Shown here piece by piece: positions 38,230 through 48,788 of a stretch of DNA of 64,000 bases. A program made the translations under genes and the position numbers. Origin of the DNA: Nocardioides panacis (lineage in GTDB: Bacteria > Actinomycetota > Actinomycetes > Propionibacteriales > Nocardioidaceae); the NCBI RefSeq assembly GCF_019039255.1, contig NZ_CP077062.1:3162001-3226000 (forward strand). The letters run 5' to 3'. Under the pieces are notes generated by a model. That model did no database searches, was not told the origin of the DNA, and saw nothing but the letters and a program-made list of their open reading frames with translations. Numbering within the stretch: the first letter of the stretch is position 1; every line of letters begins with the position of its first letter.

Positions 38230-38886
38230 GTGCACACCCTCTTCCGCCTCGACGCCAGCATCCGCCAGGACGGCTCGGTCTCCCGGGCCGTCGCCGACAC
38301 GATCGAGTCCACCCTCCGCGCCGAGCTCGGGGACACCACGGTGGTCCGCCGCGACGTGGCTGCCGACCCCGTCGACCCGCACGTCTGGGGCACCGCCGCG
38401 TTCGCCGGCTACACCCCCGAGGACCAGCGCTCCCCCGCACAGCGCGGCGCACTGGCCACTGCCGCGTCGTACGCCGACGAGCTCGCGGGGGCCGACGCGC
38501 TGGTGTTCGCCGTCCCGCTCTACAACTTCGGCGTCTCGCAGCACTTCAAGACCTGGTACGACGTGGTCTGCACCGACCCCCGCTTCGCCCCCGGCACCCG
38601 GACGCTCGCCGGCCGGCCCGGCTTCCTGGTCACCACCCGCGGCGGCGGGTACGGCGAGGGCACCCCGCGCGCCGGGTGGGACCACGCGACGGGCTGGATG
38701 CGCCGCGTCCTCGAGGACGTCTGGGGTCTGGACCTCGAGGTGGTCGAGACCGAGCTGACCCTCGCCGAGGTCACGCCCGCGATGGCCGACCTGCGCGAGC
38801 TGGCCCGTCAGCAGCTCGCCGACTCGCACGACGCCGCCCGGCACGCGGCCCGCTCGGTCACCGTCCGGCTGCGGTCGGTCGCCTAG
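38230..38886 (+). CDS. FMN-dependent NADH-azoreductase-like flavoprotein
   Basis: A 218-residue flavodoxin-fold protein of the AzoR/quinone reductase family: FMN-phosphate loop 'LDASIRQDGSVSR', central 'LVFAVPLYNFGVSQHFKTWYD' and 'VTTRGGGYGEGTPRAGWDHA'. Such enzymes reduce azo dyes and quinones with NAD(P)H by a two-electron route. Starts at a GTG with AAGGAG 6 bases upstream. Faces a MarR regulator across an AT-rich region. Confidence 0.88.
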   Translation: MHTLFRLDASIRQDGSVSRAVADTIESTLRAELGDTTVVRRDVAADPVDPHVWGTAAFAGYTPEDQRSPAQRGALATAASYADELAGADALVFAVPLYNFGVSQHFKTWYDVVCTDPRFAPGTRTLAGRPGFLVTTRGGGYGEGTPRAGWDHATGWMRRVLEDVWGLDLEVVETELTLAEVTPAMADLRELARQQLADSHDAARHAARSVTVRLRSVA

Positions 38887-38897
38887 CCCGCACCGGG

Positions 38898-39908
38898 TCA
38901 GAGCCGCTTCTGGAACTCGCCGAGACGCTGCACGGGCCGGAAGCCCATCGCCTCGTTCACCGCGACCATGTGGGTGTTCACCTCGGCGTTGTAGGTGAAC
39001 AGCAGCGACCGCCCGGACTCGGCCGCCTGGAACCGGCGGAGGTTGTGCACCTTGGTGGCCAGCCCGAGCCGGTGCCCGCGGTGCGCGGGCCGCACCAGCG
39101 TGCCCCACTGGTAGACGTGCTCCGGGTCGTACGACGGGACGGCGAGCTCGGAGTAGGCGACCAGCGCGCCGTCCGGGGCGACCGCGACCGTCGTGTACTT
39201 CGTCCGGCCGGACGCCGCGAAGACCTCCTCGTCGGCGCGGATCCGGGCGGCGTCGAACACCTCCGGCTCGAAGTCCAGGTCGCCCATCGGCGCCTCGGTG
39301 ATCAGCGACCCGATCAGCGCGCCGAACTCGTCGAGCAGGTCCTCGGGGACCGGCCCGACGAAGTCGCGCAGCCGGTAGCCGGGGTGCCGGGTGGCCGCCT
39401 CGGCGGCCAGCCGCCCGAGCAGCGCCTCGTCGGCCGGCAGGTCGAGGGCCCGCTTGACGTCGCCGAGGGAGAAGGAGAACCCGTGCCGGGTCAGGAAGTC
39501 GGCGTTCGGGGTGCCCACGCCGTCCGGCCGGCCGTGCACGGACCAGGCCGCGTCGGCGTTCAGCGTGCTCCGGCCGTGCGAGACCGCGACCGCGGTGAGG
39601 TGCTCCAGCAGCGCGGACGCGTAGCCGCGGCCGCGGTGGTCCGGGTGGGTGGCCACCTCGACGCGGGCGAGGTGCCGGTTGTCCATCAGCGGGAGCTCGA
39701 CGAACCCGGTGCTCACGCAGCGCCCGTCGACGTACAGGCCGAAGGGCTCCATCCGCTCGCCGGTCCGGTCGCCGAGCATCTCCGCGCGCATCTCCTCCAG
39801 CATCCAGGGCGACGGGTACTCCTGCCCGAACACGTGGGCGGCGTGGTAGCTCGCGTGCCAGGCGGCCATCGCCGCCGGGTCGGCGGCGTCCAGCGGACGG
39901 ATCTGCAC
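38898..39908 (-). CDS. Double-GNAT acetyltransferase, paralogue 2 of 3
   Basis: A 336-residue protein with two GNAT modules. The N-terminal one keeps the canonical loop 'DHRGRGYASALLEHL', the C-terminal one has 'AHRGHRLGLATKVHNLRRFQ', and the shared ending 'AEVNTHMVAVNEAMGFRPVQRLGEFQKRL' (two segments) matches the other paralogues. Starts at a GTG. It is separated from paralogue 3 by only 4 bases, so the two are cotranscribed, whereas paralogue 1 is 3.3 kb away on the same strand. Substrate unknown. Confidence 0.83.
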   Translation of the reverse strand: MQIRPLDAADPAAMAAWHASYHAAHVFGQEYPSPWMLEEMRAEMLGDRTGERMEPFGLYVDGRCVSTGFVELPLMDNRHLARVEVATHPDHRGRGYASALLEHLTAVAVSHGRSTLNADAAWSVHGRPDGVGTPNADFLTRHGFSFSLGDVKRALDLPADEALLGRLAAEAATRHPGYRLRDFVGPVPEDLLDEFGALIGSLITEAPMGDLDFEPEVFDAARIRADEEVFAASGRTKYTTVAVAPDGALVAYSELAVPSYDPEHVYQWGTLVRPAHRGHRLGLATKVHNLRRFQAAESGRSLLFTYNAEVNTHMVAVNEAMGFRPVQRLGEFQKRL

Positions 39909-39912
39909 CGGC

Positions 39913-40908
39913 TCAGACGGCCTTCTGCATCTCGACGCAGCGCTCGACCTCGCGGTAGCCGAGCGCGTCGTTGACGGCGTTCATCGGCGCGTTCACGTCG
40001 GCGTTGCCGGTGAGCAGGATCCGCAGGTCGGGGTACGCCGCGCGGGCCTGCCGGTGGTTCGCGAGCTTGATCGCGAGGCCGAGCTGGTGGCCGCGGTGGT
40101 CCCGGGAGACCAGCGTTCCGCTCTGGAAGCCGCGGGTGGTGATCCGCTCGTTGACCATCAGCTCGGTGACGGCGACCATCCGGCCGTCGGGGCTGATCGC
40201 GCCCGCCGACAGCTCGCGCCGCCCGGTGCGCAGGTTGCGGGCCTCGCGCTCCTCCACCCGCTTGCGGTCCCAGCGCTCGGGCTCGATCTCCATCTCCCCG
40301 ATCGGGGCCTCGTCGAAGAACGCCTCGCAGAGCGCGCAGTAGTCGTCGACGTACTCCTCCGGGACGTGGTCGCGCCAGGTGATGACCCGGTAGTCCCCGC
40401 GGCTCGCGGCGGCCTTGGCCTCCAGGGCCGCCCAGGTCGGCTCGGTCTCGATCAGGTCGACGACCTTCATGCCGTCCTCGATGCCCGCCACGTAGCCCAT
40501 CGACCGCGCGAACAGCACCCCGGGCGAGTCGCCGCCGGGAGGCGCGTAGGCCTCGGTCATCAGCAGCCGGCGGCCCGCGGCCCGGGTCACCTCGACGCAG
40601 GCCGCGTCCAGCGCCCGGCCGAACCCCTGCCGCTGGCGGGCCGGGTCCACGAAGATCACCGAGGAGGCCGAGTGCAGGTTGTCGAGCAGGTTCAGGTCCG
40701 TGCGGCCGGCCCCCACCATGGTGTCCCCGTCGAAGGCACCGAGCAGCACGAAGCGGATGTCCTCACGCCCGACCTGGTAGGTCGTCCACGCGGTCTCCCA
40801 CTGGGGGTAGAAGTCGTAGGGACGGCACGCCGCCTCGGCGTCCCGCCCGATCTCCCAGTGCCGGTGCACCAGGGACTCGTCGGCCTGGTCGATCTCCCTG
40901 ATCTCCAC
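39913..40908 (-). CDS. Double-GNAT acetyltransferase, paralogue 3 of 3
   Basis: A 331-residue protein with the same two-module plan. The first loop is degenerate ('ARQRQGFGRALD'), the second intact ('DHRGHQLGLAIKLANHRQAR'), and the C-terminus 'ADVNAPMNAVNDALGYREVE' corresponds to the other two. Divergence of one module in each paralogue suggests that only one site is catalytic. Upstream lies a short gap then glmM on the same strand; no cotranscription with glmM can be shown. Confidence 0.83.
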   Translation of the reverse strand: MEIREIDQADESLVHRHWEIGRDAEAACRPYDFYPQWETAWTTYQVGREDIRFVLLGAFDGDTMVGAGRTDLNLLDNLHSASSVIFVDPARQRQGFGRALDAACVEVTRAAGRRLLMTEAYAPPGGDSPGVLFARSMGYVAGIEDGMKVVDLIETEPTWAALEAKAAASRGDYRVITWRDHVPEEYVDDYCALCEAFFDEAPIGEMEIEPERWDRKRVEEREARNLRTGRRELSAGAISPDGRMVAVTELMVNERITTRGFQSGTLVSRDHRGHQLGLAIKLANHRQARAAYPDLRILLTGNADVNAPMNAVNDALGYREVERCVEMQKAV

Positions 40909-40967
40909 GACATGGGAGCCTAGGGACGCGAGTGACGTCGCGCACCCGAATTGCGCAGTCGGTGCGG

Positions 40968-42317
40968 TCAGGACAGGGACAGCTGGCTGCGGACCACGTC
41001 CGCGAGCCGCTCGGCCACGGTCCGCGCGTGGTCGGCGGTGCCGGCCTCGACCATCACCCGGACCAGGGGCTCGGTGCCCGAGGGGCGCAGCAGCACCCGG
41101 CCGCCGTCGCCCAGCTCGTACTCCGCCTCGGCGACCGCCGCGGCGAGCACCGCGTCCTCGTCGGCGCGGCCCTTGTCGACGCCGGGGACGTTGACCAGCA
41201 CCTGCGGGAGCCGGTTCATCACCCCGGCCAGCGAGGCGAGCGACGCGTGCTGGTCGGCCATCCGGGCCAGCACGTGCAGGGCGGTCAGGATGCCGTCCCC
41301 GGTGGTCGCGTGCCCGCTCATGATCACGTGGCCGGACTGCTCGCCGCCCAGGGTGTAGCCGAAGGCCTTCATCGCCTCGAGGACGTAGCGGTCACCGACC
41401 TTGGTCTGGCGCACCCCGACGCCCTCGGCCCGCATCGCCTGGACGAAGCCCAGGTTGCTCATCACCGTGGCCACCACGGTGTCCGACCTCAGGGTGCCCG
41501 CGTCGCGCATCGCCAGGGCGAGCACCGCGAGCAGCTGGTCGCCGTCGACGACGTTGCCCTCGTGGTCCACCGCGAGGCACCGGTCGGCGTCGCCGTCGAG
41601 CGCGAAGCCGACGTCGGCGCCGTTCTCGAGGACCGCGCGCTGGAGCACGTCGAGGTGCGTGGAGCCGCAGCCGTCGTTGATGTTGAGGCCGTCCGGCTCG
41701 GCGCAGATCGCCACCACCTCGGCCCCGGCGTCGCGCAGCACCCGCGGCCCGGCCTCGGAGGCCGCCCCGTGGGCGCAGTCGAGGACCACCTTGATGCCGG
41801 CCAGCGTGGTGCCGACGGTGGAGACGAGGTGGGCGGCGTAGTCGCTGACCGCCGCGTCGTACGTCGAGACCCGGCCGACCGCGGCGCCGGTGGGCCGGTC
41901 CCACGGCTCGCGCAGCCGCTTCTCGATCGCCATCTCGATGGTGTCGTCGAGCTTCACCCCGCCGCGGGCGAGGAACTTGATGCCGTTGTCGGGCATCGGG
42001 TTGTGGCTGGCCGAGAGCACCACGCCGAGGTCCGCGCGCAGCGACTCGGTGAGGTACGCGACCCCCGGCGTCGGGAGCACGCCGAGCAGCAGCACGTCGA
42101 CGCCGGCGGAGAGCAGCCCGGCCACGACCGCGGCCTCGAGGAACTGCCCCGAGATCCGGGTGTCCCTGCCGACGACGGCCAGAGGCCGGTGTCCGGAGAA
42201 GACACCGGCCTCGCCGAGGACGTGCGCGGCGGCGACGGAGAGGTCGAGCGCGAGCTCTGCGGTGAGCTCGGTGTTCGCCCGGCCTCGTACGCCGTCCGTC
42301 CCGAAGAGCCGACCCAT
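40968..42317 (-). CDS. glmM: Phosphoglucosamine mutase
   Basis: Isomerises glucosamine-6-P to glucosamine-1-P on the UDP-GlcNAc path, one step after GlmS. 449 residues starting '[12 protein letters not shown]', active-site phosphoserine Ser104 in 'SASHNP', metal loop 'DGDADR' and sugar-binding 'GEQSGHVI', then the C-terminal '[14 protein letters not shown]'. It follows rpsI by 10 bases, an order conserved in actinobacteria (rplM-rpsI-glmM). The longer upstream reading overlaps rpsI and is rejected. Confidence 0.97.
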   Translation of the reverse strand: MGRLFGTDGVRGRANTELTAELALDLSVAAAHVLGEAGVFSGHRPLAVVGRDTRISGQFLEAAVVAGLLSAGVDVLLLGVLPTPGVAYLTESLRADLGVVLSASHNPMPDNGIKFLARGGVKLDDTIEMAIEKRLREPWDRPTGAAVGRVSTYDAAVSDYAAHLVSTVGTTLAGIKVVLDCAHGAASEAGPRVLRDAGAEVVAICAEPDGLNINDGCGSTHLDVLQRAVLENGADVGFALDGDADRCLAVDHEGNVVDGDQLLAVLALAMRDAGTLRSDTVVATVMSNLGFVQAMRAEGVGVRQTKVGDRYVLEAMKAFGYTLGGEQSGHVIMSGHATTGDGILTALHVLARMADQHASLASLAGVMNRLPQVLVNVPGVDKGRADEDAVLAAAVAEAEYELGDGGRVLLRPSGTEPLVRVMVEAGTADHARTVAERLADVVRSQLSLS

Positions 42318-42327
42318 CAGGGCCGGA

Positions 42328-42834
42328 TCAGCGCTTGCTGTACTGCGGAGCCTTGCGGGCCTTCTTGAGGCCGGCCTTCTTGCGCTCGATGACGCGGGCG
42401 TCACGCGTGAGCAGCCCGGCCTTCTTCAGCGACGGGCGGTTCGCCTCCTCGTCGATGGCGTTCAGCGCACGGGCCACGCCGAGGCGCAGGGCGCCGGCCT
42501 GACCGGTGATGCCGCCGCCGTGGATGCGGGCGATCACGTCGAAGCGGCCCACCAGGTCGGTGTTCACGAAGGGCTCGTTCACGACCTGCTGGTGCAGCTT
42601 GTTCGGGAAGTAGGAGTCCAGCTGGCGACCGTTGACGGTCCAGACGCCGGTGCCGGGGACGAGACGCACCCGGGCCACGGCCTCCTTGCGACGGCCGGTG
42701 GCCGCTGCGGGAGCGATGGTCGCCGGGCGCGCGGGAGCGTCGTCGGACGGCGCGCTCTCGGAGCTGTAGGCGACGCCCTGCTCGTTGGGCTCGTAGGTCT
42801 CCTCGACCTCGGTGCCCTCGGTGGTGTCAGTCAC
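42328..42834 (-). CDS. rpsI: 30S ribosomal protein S9
   Basis: 168 residues, of which the last 130 are the conserved S9 domain ('[17 protein letters not shown]', '[28 protein letters not shown]', terminal 'KAPQYSKR' that reaches the P-site tRNA). The first 40 residues are an acidic, low-complexity extension (Glu/Thr/Ser-rich) found in some actinobacterial S9 proteins. Start is a GTG with GAGGAAA upstream. Confidence 0.97.
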   Translation of the reverse strand: MTDTTEGTEVEETYEPNEQGVAYSSESAPSDDAPARPATIAPAAATGRRKEAVARVRLVPGTGVWTVNGRQLDSYFPNKLHQQVVNEPFVNTDLVGRFDVIARIHGGGITGQAGALRLGVARALNAIDEEANRPSLKKAGLLTRDARVIERKKAGLKKARKAPQYSKR

Positions 42835-42893
42835 GGGTTTCCTCGCTGCTTCGTTTTCTCGTACGGGTGCCGGCCGCGCCGGATGACTCGGAG

Positions 42894-43337
42894 TTACTGG
42901 GAGATCTGCTTGATCTCGAACGGCTGGGCCTTCTGCGCCGCGTGCGGGTGCTCGGGGCCGGCGTACACCTTGAGCTTGCCGAGCATCTGGCGGCTGAGCT
43001 TGTTCTTGGGGAGCATGCCCCACACGGCCTTCTCGATCGCGCGGCGCGGGTCCTTCTCGAGGAGCTCGCCGAACGGGGTGGAGGACAGGCCGCCCGGGTA
43101 GCCGGAGTGGCGGTAGGCGAGCTTCTTGGTCGCCTTGTCGCCGGAGAGCGAGACCTTGCCGGCGTTCACGACGATGACGAAGTCACCTCCGTCGACGTGC
43201 GGCGCGAACGTGGGCTTGTGCTTGCCACGCAGAAGGGTCGCGACCTGGACGGCGAGACGGCCGAGCACCACGTCTGTGGCGTCGATGACGTGCCACTCGC
43301 GCTGGAGGTCAGCGGGCTTCGGGCTGTACGTACGCAC
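42894..43337 (-). CDS. rplM: 50S ribosomal protein L13
   Basis: 147-residue L13 with '[17 protein letters not shown]' and '[19 protein letters not shown]'. Starts at a GTG; first gene of rplM-rpsI-glmM. A consensus-like promoter lies about 155 bases upstream, so the message has a leader of roughly 150 bases. Confidence 0.97.
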   Translation of the reverse strand: MRTYSPKPADLQREWHVIDATDVVLGRLAVQVATLLRGKHKPTFAPHVDGGDFVIVVNAGKVSLSGDKATKKLAYRHSGYPGGLSSTPFGELLEKDPRRAIEKAVWGMLPKNKLSRQMLGKLKVYAGPEHPHAAQKAQPFEIKQISQ

Positions 43338-43675
43338 GTTGCTTACTCTCTCAGGTTGCTGATCAGGAGACCGGGTTGAGCTCAGAGATGGCTCGCCGGG
43401 GCGGGCCGGGCGCCGCGAGGCGGGTCCGAGGCGGATGCCCGACCGAGGGCCGGATCGACTCAGGACCGCAGGGAGGCAGCCGCGACCGATAAGAATACCG
43501 GCGGCGCGGCGCCTGGGTCAAAACGGCCCCGGTTTCGCCCCACGCAGGTTACGGCATAGGTTGGACGGGTATCCCACAGGACCGAACGACCAACTGAACA
43601 CGATCCTTCCCGACCCTCGTCCACCTGCACCCCAGGTGACCTCTGGCGGCCGGGGACCACGAGCGAGGAGCCGAC
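43338..43675. other. 338-base divergent region between rplM and gltA
   Basis: Holds the rplM promoter (43492-43521), the GC-rich rplM leader (43338-43485) with several possible stems but no identified ribosomal-protein binding site, and the gltA upstream region. For gltA TAGGTT at 43556-43561 is a possible -10, giving a leader of about 110 bases. No coding potential is seen. Confidence 0.6.
43492..43521 (-). promoter_or_regulatory. rplM-rpsI-glmM promoter
   Basis: -35 TTGACC (43521-43516), 18-base spacer, -10 TATTCT (43497-43492) on the minus strand: one of the best sigma-70-type matches in the window, as expected for ribosomal protein genes. Confidence 0.75.
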
Positions 43676-45010
<1,335 letters not shown>

Positions 45011-45042
45011 ACGACGGCCGCCCGTCGGCCTGATCAGCACTC

Positions 45043-45085
45043 GTCACTCCCCACGAGCAAGCCTCGTGGGGAGTGACCTCTTTTT
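45043..45085 (+). terminator. Rho-independent terminator of gltA
   Basis: A perfect 15-bp stem (45043-45057 with 45063-45077, loop CAAGC) followed by CTCTTTTT (45078-45085), 33 bases past the gltA stop. The only textbook U-tract terminator in the window. Confidence 0.95.
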
Positions 45086-45122
45086 CGGTGACCTCGCAGT
45101 GTGACGACAGGGGAAGACAGCG

Positions 45123-45746
45123 GTGGAGATGGCGTACGACGACCTGGCCGTCGTGTTCGACCTGGGCAACGTGCTGATCCGGTGGGACCCGCACCCGGCC
45201 GTCGCCGCCGGCGTCGGCGCCGAGGAGGCCCGCCGGTTCCTGGCGGCCGAGGACTTCGACTTCCTGGCCTGGAACCACCTGATGGACGCGGGAGCACGGT
45301 GGGCCGACGCGTCCGCGCAGGTCCGGGACAGCCACCCGCACTGGTCGCCGCACGTCGCGGCCTACGGCGACCACTTCGCACTCAGCATCGCCGACCCGAT
45401 CGAGGCCAACGTCGCGGTGCTGCGCGACCTGCACGCGGCCGGCGTCCCCGTCTTCGCGCTGACCAACTGGTCCGACGAGCTGTTCCCGCAGGCGCTCGCC
45501 CGGCACGACTTCCTCGGCCTTTTCGCCGACATCGTGGTGTCCGGGGCGGAGGGTCTCGCCAAGCCGGACCCGGCCATCTTCGAGCGGCTGCGCGAGCGGA
45601 TCGGCCGACCGCTGGGGACCTGCGTGTTCGTCGACGACTCGGCGGCCAACGTGGCCGCCGCCGCCGCGGCCGGGATGGACGCGATCCGGTTCACCGGGGA
45701 GGTCGAGCTCCGGCCTCAGCTGCGGCGCCGCGGGCTGCCCGTCTGA
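45123..45746 (+). CDS. HAD-IA family phosphatase
   Basis: A 207-residue HAD hydrolase: nucleophile loop 'VFDLGNVLIRWDP' (Asp13), motif II 'ALTNWSDELF', motif III Lys in 'GLAKPDPAIF' and motif IV 'VFVDDSAANVAAA'. Phosphatase or haloacid-dehalogenase-like; substrate unknown. Start is the GTG at 45123, with an ATG two codons later as alternative. Its tail overlaps the convergent DUF2127 gene by 31 bases. Confidence 0.87.
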   Translation: MEMAYDDLAVVFDLGNVLIRWDPHPAVAAGVGAEEARRFLAAEDFDFLAWNHLMDAGARWADASAQVRDSHPHWSPHVAAYGDHFALSIADPIEANVAVLRDLHAAGVPVFALTNWSDELFPQALARHDFLGLFADIVVSGAEGLAKPDPAIFERLRERIGRPLGTCVFVDDSAANVAAAAAAGMDAIRFTGEVELRPQLRRRGLPV

Positions 45747-46562
45747 GGGGCGCTCCGGCCCGGGCGGCGACGCAGCCGCTCCCGCTCCGCGCCCGCCGCG
45801 GCCCGCTCGACCTCGAGCAGCGAGAGGCCCTCCCGCTCGGCCTCGAAGGCCTCCCTGCCCCCGCGGATCCCGAACAGCCGCTTGGTCCAGAGCAGGTAGA
45901 CCACCGCGAAGACGTTGAGCACGAACGCGACGGCCCGCAGCCAGGTGACCTGCTCGGCGAGCTCGTAGACCTCGAGCGGGATGAACACCGACGTGCCGAC
46001 GACCGCGACGTACTCGCCCCAGCGCTTCATCATCCAGAGCCCGACCGCCTCGACGAGCTCCAGGACCCCGTACGCCAGGACGCCGGCGGCCACCATCAGC
46101 AGGGTGGAGTGCTGGGCGTTCAGCGCCTTCTCGATCAGCCGCACCGGACCGGCGGACTCCAGGTCGATCCCGAGCCGGTCGGTGACCGGGCGGAGCAGCG
46201 GGAGGTACTCGTCGAAGACCTGGCGCAGGGAGTTCCGGGAGCCGTTGAAGGCGTAGACGCCGTAGGCGAGCAGCACCAGCAGGACGCCGCGGATCCCCCC
46301 GCTCGACGGCCAGCACCCGCAGGATCGCCGCGTCGCGCAGCGCCTTCCCGCGCAGCACCACCGGCGCCTGGTCGGCCGGGCCGTGGCCGCGGGCCTCCCC
46401 CACCACGAAGGCGCCGCAGCGCAGGCAGCGCCACGCGGGACCGGTCGCGGTGGCGACGCTGAGCCGGTCGGCGAGGCCCGCCTCGGTCGGTCGGTAGGTC
46501 GCGTGGCCGTGCCAGCCGCAGGATCGCAGCTCCCAGTCGAAGTTCCTCAGCGGTCGCTGCAC
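45716..46562 (-). pseudogene. DUF2127 family membrane protein, interrupted by a +1 frameshift
   Basis: The GTG at 46562 opens 'NFDWELRSCGWHGHATYRPTEAGL', with a 'WRCLRCGAFVVGE' Cys pair and 'LRGKALRDAAILRVLAVERG', the usual N-terminal part of actinobacterial DUF2127 proteins. A G6 run at 46300-46295 throws the frame; five G give 'VERGIRGVLLVLLAYGVYAF' and continue through four helices to the stop at 45716 (repaired length 281). Function unknown. Likely a sequence error, otherwise a recent pseudogene. Confidence 0.75.
46295..46300 (-). other. Frameshift site in a six-base G run (DUF2127 gene)
   Basis: Minus-strand GAG CGG GGG GAT CCG; with one G less, Arg-Gly-Ile-Arg-Gly-Val continues directly into the first transmembrane helix. 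Confidence 0.75.
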
Positions 46563-46862
46563 GCTCGCAGCCTACGACCGGGGTCCCGCCCGGGACGGCG
46601 GACGCAGGTATCAGGACGCCCGCCCGGGGGCTCCTCCCGGGCATGACACCTCACCCGCTCGCCACCTGGGTCCAGCTCTCCGTCTCCCCCGCAGCGGCAC
46701 GCCACCCGACGGCGCCGCCGCCTGCGGGCCGCGCGCCTGGTGCTCGGCGCCGCCGTCCGGCGCGAGGCCGACGGCGCCGTCGAGACCACCACCCCACCGC
46801 GGATCCCCGCGCAGCGCAGCCGTCCCGTCGGGCTCTGAGACCGGCACCGCGGCGCGCCGACC
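46563..46862. other. 300-base stretch with a doubtful small reading frame
   Basis: Between the DUF2127 start and the end of the ABC permease gene. On the plus strand an ATG at 46643 begins 'MTPHPLATWVQLSVSP' and, if the C5 run near 46690 is read as C4, continues 'RAARLVLGAAVRREADGAVE' to a TGA at 46836-46838 (about 64 residues). It lacks a ribosome-binding site and no family is recognised. Otherwise nothing identifiable. Confidence 0.25.
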
Positions 46863-47624
46863 TCAGGCGACCGTGCGGCGGTAGCCCGCCGTCGCGACGG
46901 CGTAGGCGACGACCAGGAGGCCCAGGCACCAGGCCAGCGCGACCCAGATGTCGGCGCTGACCGGCTGCTGCGCCAAGAGGTCGCGGATCGTGTCGACCAG
47001 GGACGTCACCGGCTGGTGCTCGGCGAACGCACGCACCGGGCCGGGCATGGTGTCGGTGGGCACGAAGGCCGAGCTGATGAACGGCAGGAAGACGATCGGG
47101 TAGGAGAAGGCGCCCGCGCCGTCCACGGTCGTGGCGGACAGCCCGGCGATCACCGCGACCCAGGTCACCGCCAGCGTGAACAGCACGAGGATCCCCGTGA
47201 CGGCGAGCCAGGCCAGCACCCCCGCCGGGGAGCGGAACCCGATCAGGAGAGCGACGAGCACCACGACCGCGAGCGAGACCAGGTTCGAGACCACCGAGGT
47301 CAGCACGTGCGCCCACAGCACGCTCGAGCGGGCGATCGGCAGCGACTGGAACCGCTCGACGATGCCGCTCTGCAGGTCGGTGAAGAGCCGGAAGGCGGTG
47401 TAGGAGATGCCCGTCGCGATCGTGATGAGCAGGATCCCGGGCAGCAGGTAGTCGACGTACCGGCCCGACCGGGTGTGGATCGCGCCGCCGAACACGTAGA
47501 CGAACAGCAGCATCAACGCGATCGGCATGATCGCGACGGTGAGGACGGTGTCCAGGCTGCGCGTGACGTGCCGCACGGACCGGCCGAGCAGGACGACGGT
47601 GTCGCCGAGGGCGTGGGTGGTCAT
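46863..47624 (-). CDS. ABC-2 type transporter permease (DrrB-like)
   Basis: A 253-residue permease with six helices: 'PIALMLLFVYVFGGAI', 'YVDYLLPGILLITIATGISYTAF', 'IVERFQSLPIARSSVLWAHV' and 'PFISSAFVPTDTMPG' match the DrrB/NodJ-type drug or lipid exporters. The ATG overlaps the ATPase stop (ATGA). Last gene of a PadR-DUF1048-ATPase-permease set; exported substrate unknown. Confidence 0.9.
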   Translation of the reverse strand: MTTHALGDTVVLLGRSVRHVTRSLDTVLTVAIMPIALMLLFVYVFGGAIHTRSGRYVDYLLPGILLITIATGISYTAFRLFTDLQSGIVERFQSLPIARSSVLWAHVLTSVVSNLVSLAVVVLVALLIGFRSPAGVLAWLAVTGILVLFTLAVTWVAVIAGLSATTVDGAGAFSYPIVFLPFISSAFVPTDTMPGPVRAFAEHQPVTSLVDTIRDLLAQQPVSADIWVALAWCLGLLVVAYAVATAGYRRTVA

Positions 47625-48427
47625 CGTGGCTCCTCGACTCTCGTGCGGCCGGCCGCGGCGACCGCGGTGCCGGTGCCGACGACCGCGAGGAAGACGTCCT
47701 CGAGGGTCGGCTGCTTCTCGACGTGCTCGACCTCGGCGGGCGGCAGCAGCCGCCTCAGGTCGGCGAGGGTGCCGTTCGCGATGATCCGTCCCTCGTGGAG
47801 GATCGCGATCCGGTCGGCGAGCTGCTCGGCCTCGTCGAGGTACTGCGTGGTGAGCAGCACCGTCGTGCCCTGCCGGGCCAGCTCCCGGACGCTGTTCCAC
47901 ACCTCGAGGCGGGACTGCGGGTCGAGGCCGGTGGTCGGTTCGTCCAGGAAGATCACCGGCGGGTCGCCGACCAGGCTCATCGCGATGTCCAGGCGGCGCC
48001 GCATCCCTCCGGAGTACGTCGCCACCCGTCGCCGAGCCGCGTCGGTGAGGCCGAAGCGGGCCAGCAGCGCGTCCGCGACCCGGCCGACGTCGTCCAGGTG
48101 CCGCAGCCGGGCCACCAGCACCAGGTTCTCGCGCCCGGTGAGGACGTCGTCCACCGCCGCGAACTGCCCGGTGAGGCTGATGGACTCCCGCACGTCCGCG
48201 GCTCGCGCGACGACGTCGAAGCCCTCCACGGTCGCCGACCCCGCGTCGGGTCGGAGCAGCGTGGACAGGATCCTCACCACCGTGGTCTTGCCGGCGCCGT
48301 TGGAGCCGAGCAGGGCGAAGATGCTTCCCCGCGCCACCGCGAAGTCCGTGCCGCGCAGCACGTGCAGGTCGCCGAAGGACTTCTCGAGGCCGCGCACGCG
48401 GATCGCCTCCCCCGGCCGGGTCGTCAT
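47621..48427 (-). CDS. DrrA-like ABC transporter ATP-binding protein
   Basis: A 268-residue single-domain ATPase: Walker A 'GSNGAGKTTVVRIL', signature 'YSGGMRRRLDIAMSLV', Walker B 'VIFLDEPTTGLDPQ', and 'LLTTQYLDEAEQLADRIAI' as in daunorubicin-resistance ATPases. The C-terminal 60 residues carry the extension typical of DrrA. Coupled by ATGA overlaps to both the DUF1048 gene upstream and the permease downstream. Confidence 0.93.
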   Translation of the reverse strand: MTTRPGEAIRVRGLEKSFGDLHVLRGTDFAVARGSIFALLGSNGAGKTTVVRILSTLLRPDAGSATVEGFDVVARAADVRESISLTGQFAAVDDVLTGRENLVLVARLRHLDDVGRVADALLARFGLTDAARRRVATYSGGMRRRLDIAMSLVGDPPVIFLDEPTTGLDPQSRLEVWNSVRELARQGTTVLLTTQYLDEAEQLADRIAILHEGRIIANGTLADLRRLLPPAEVEHVEKQPTLEDVFLAVVGTGTAVAAAGRTRVEEPR

Positions 48428-48786
48428 CGGGACGCCTCCGCGTCGCCGGTGTCCTCCCGGACGGCGCGCTCGACGGCACTGGTCAGCCGCTCCCGTTCCT
48501 TGCCGGTCCAGCCCTCCGGGTAGTTCCGGAGGAACGCCGCGGCGAACTCCACCGGGTCCTCCCCGACGATCGCGCGGACCGGGGTGCCGCTCGCCGCGCT
48601 CTGCTCGAAGAGGTCGGCCAGGTCCTCGAGCATCGAGGACAGGCTGTCACCGTCGCTCGGCCCGAACACCATGAGGTACCGCTCCAGCCCGTCGACCGCC
48701 GTGCGGTAGCTCGCGGGCAGCCGCCTCGTGCGGGCCTTGTACTGCCGGTACCGCCGTTTCTCGGCGATCATCCTGGTGGGGAACAT
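48424..48786 (-). CDS. DUF1048 domain-containing protein
   Basis: A 120-residue mostly helical protein: 'MIAEKRRYRQYKARTRRLPASYRTAVDGLERYL' then 'IVGEDPVEFAAAFLRNYPEGW' and 'KERERLTSAVERA'. This is the DUF1048 family, repeatedly found beside PadR regulators and ABC exporters. The ATG at 48786 has GGAGG 9 bases upstream; a GTG at 48792 overlapping the PadR stop is the alternative. A role in sensing or signalling for the exporter is only suggested by context. Confidence 0.82.
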   Translation of the reverse strand: MFPTRMIAEKRRYRQYKARTRRLPASYRTAVDGLERYLMVFGPSDGDSLSSMLEDLADLFEQSAASGTPVRAIVGEDPVEFAAAFLRNYPEGWTGKERERLTSAVERAVREDTGDAEASR

Positions 48787-48788
48787 GG

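Noticed and set aside
34618-40908. Calling one of the double-GNAT genes mshD (mycothiol synthase)
   Set aside because: Architecture is similar but three diverged paralogues exist here and none shows evidence that separates MshD from other double GNATs.
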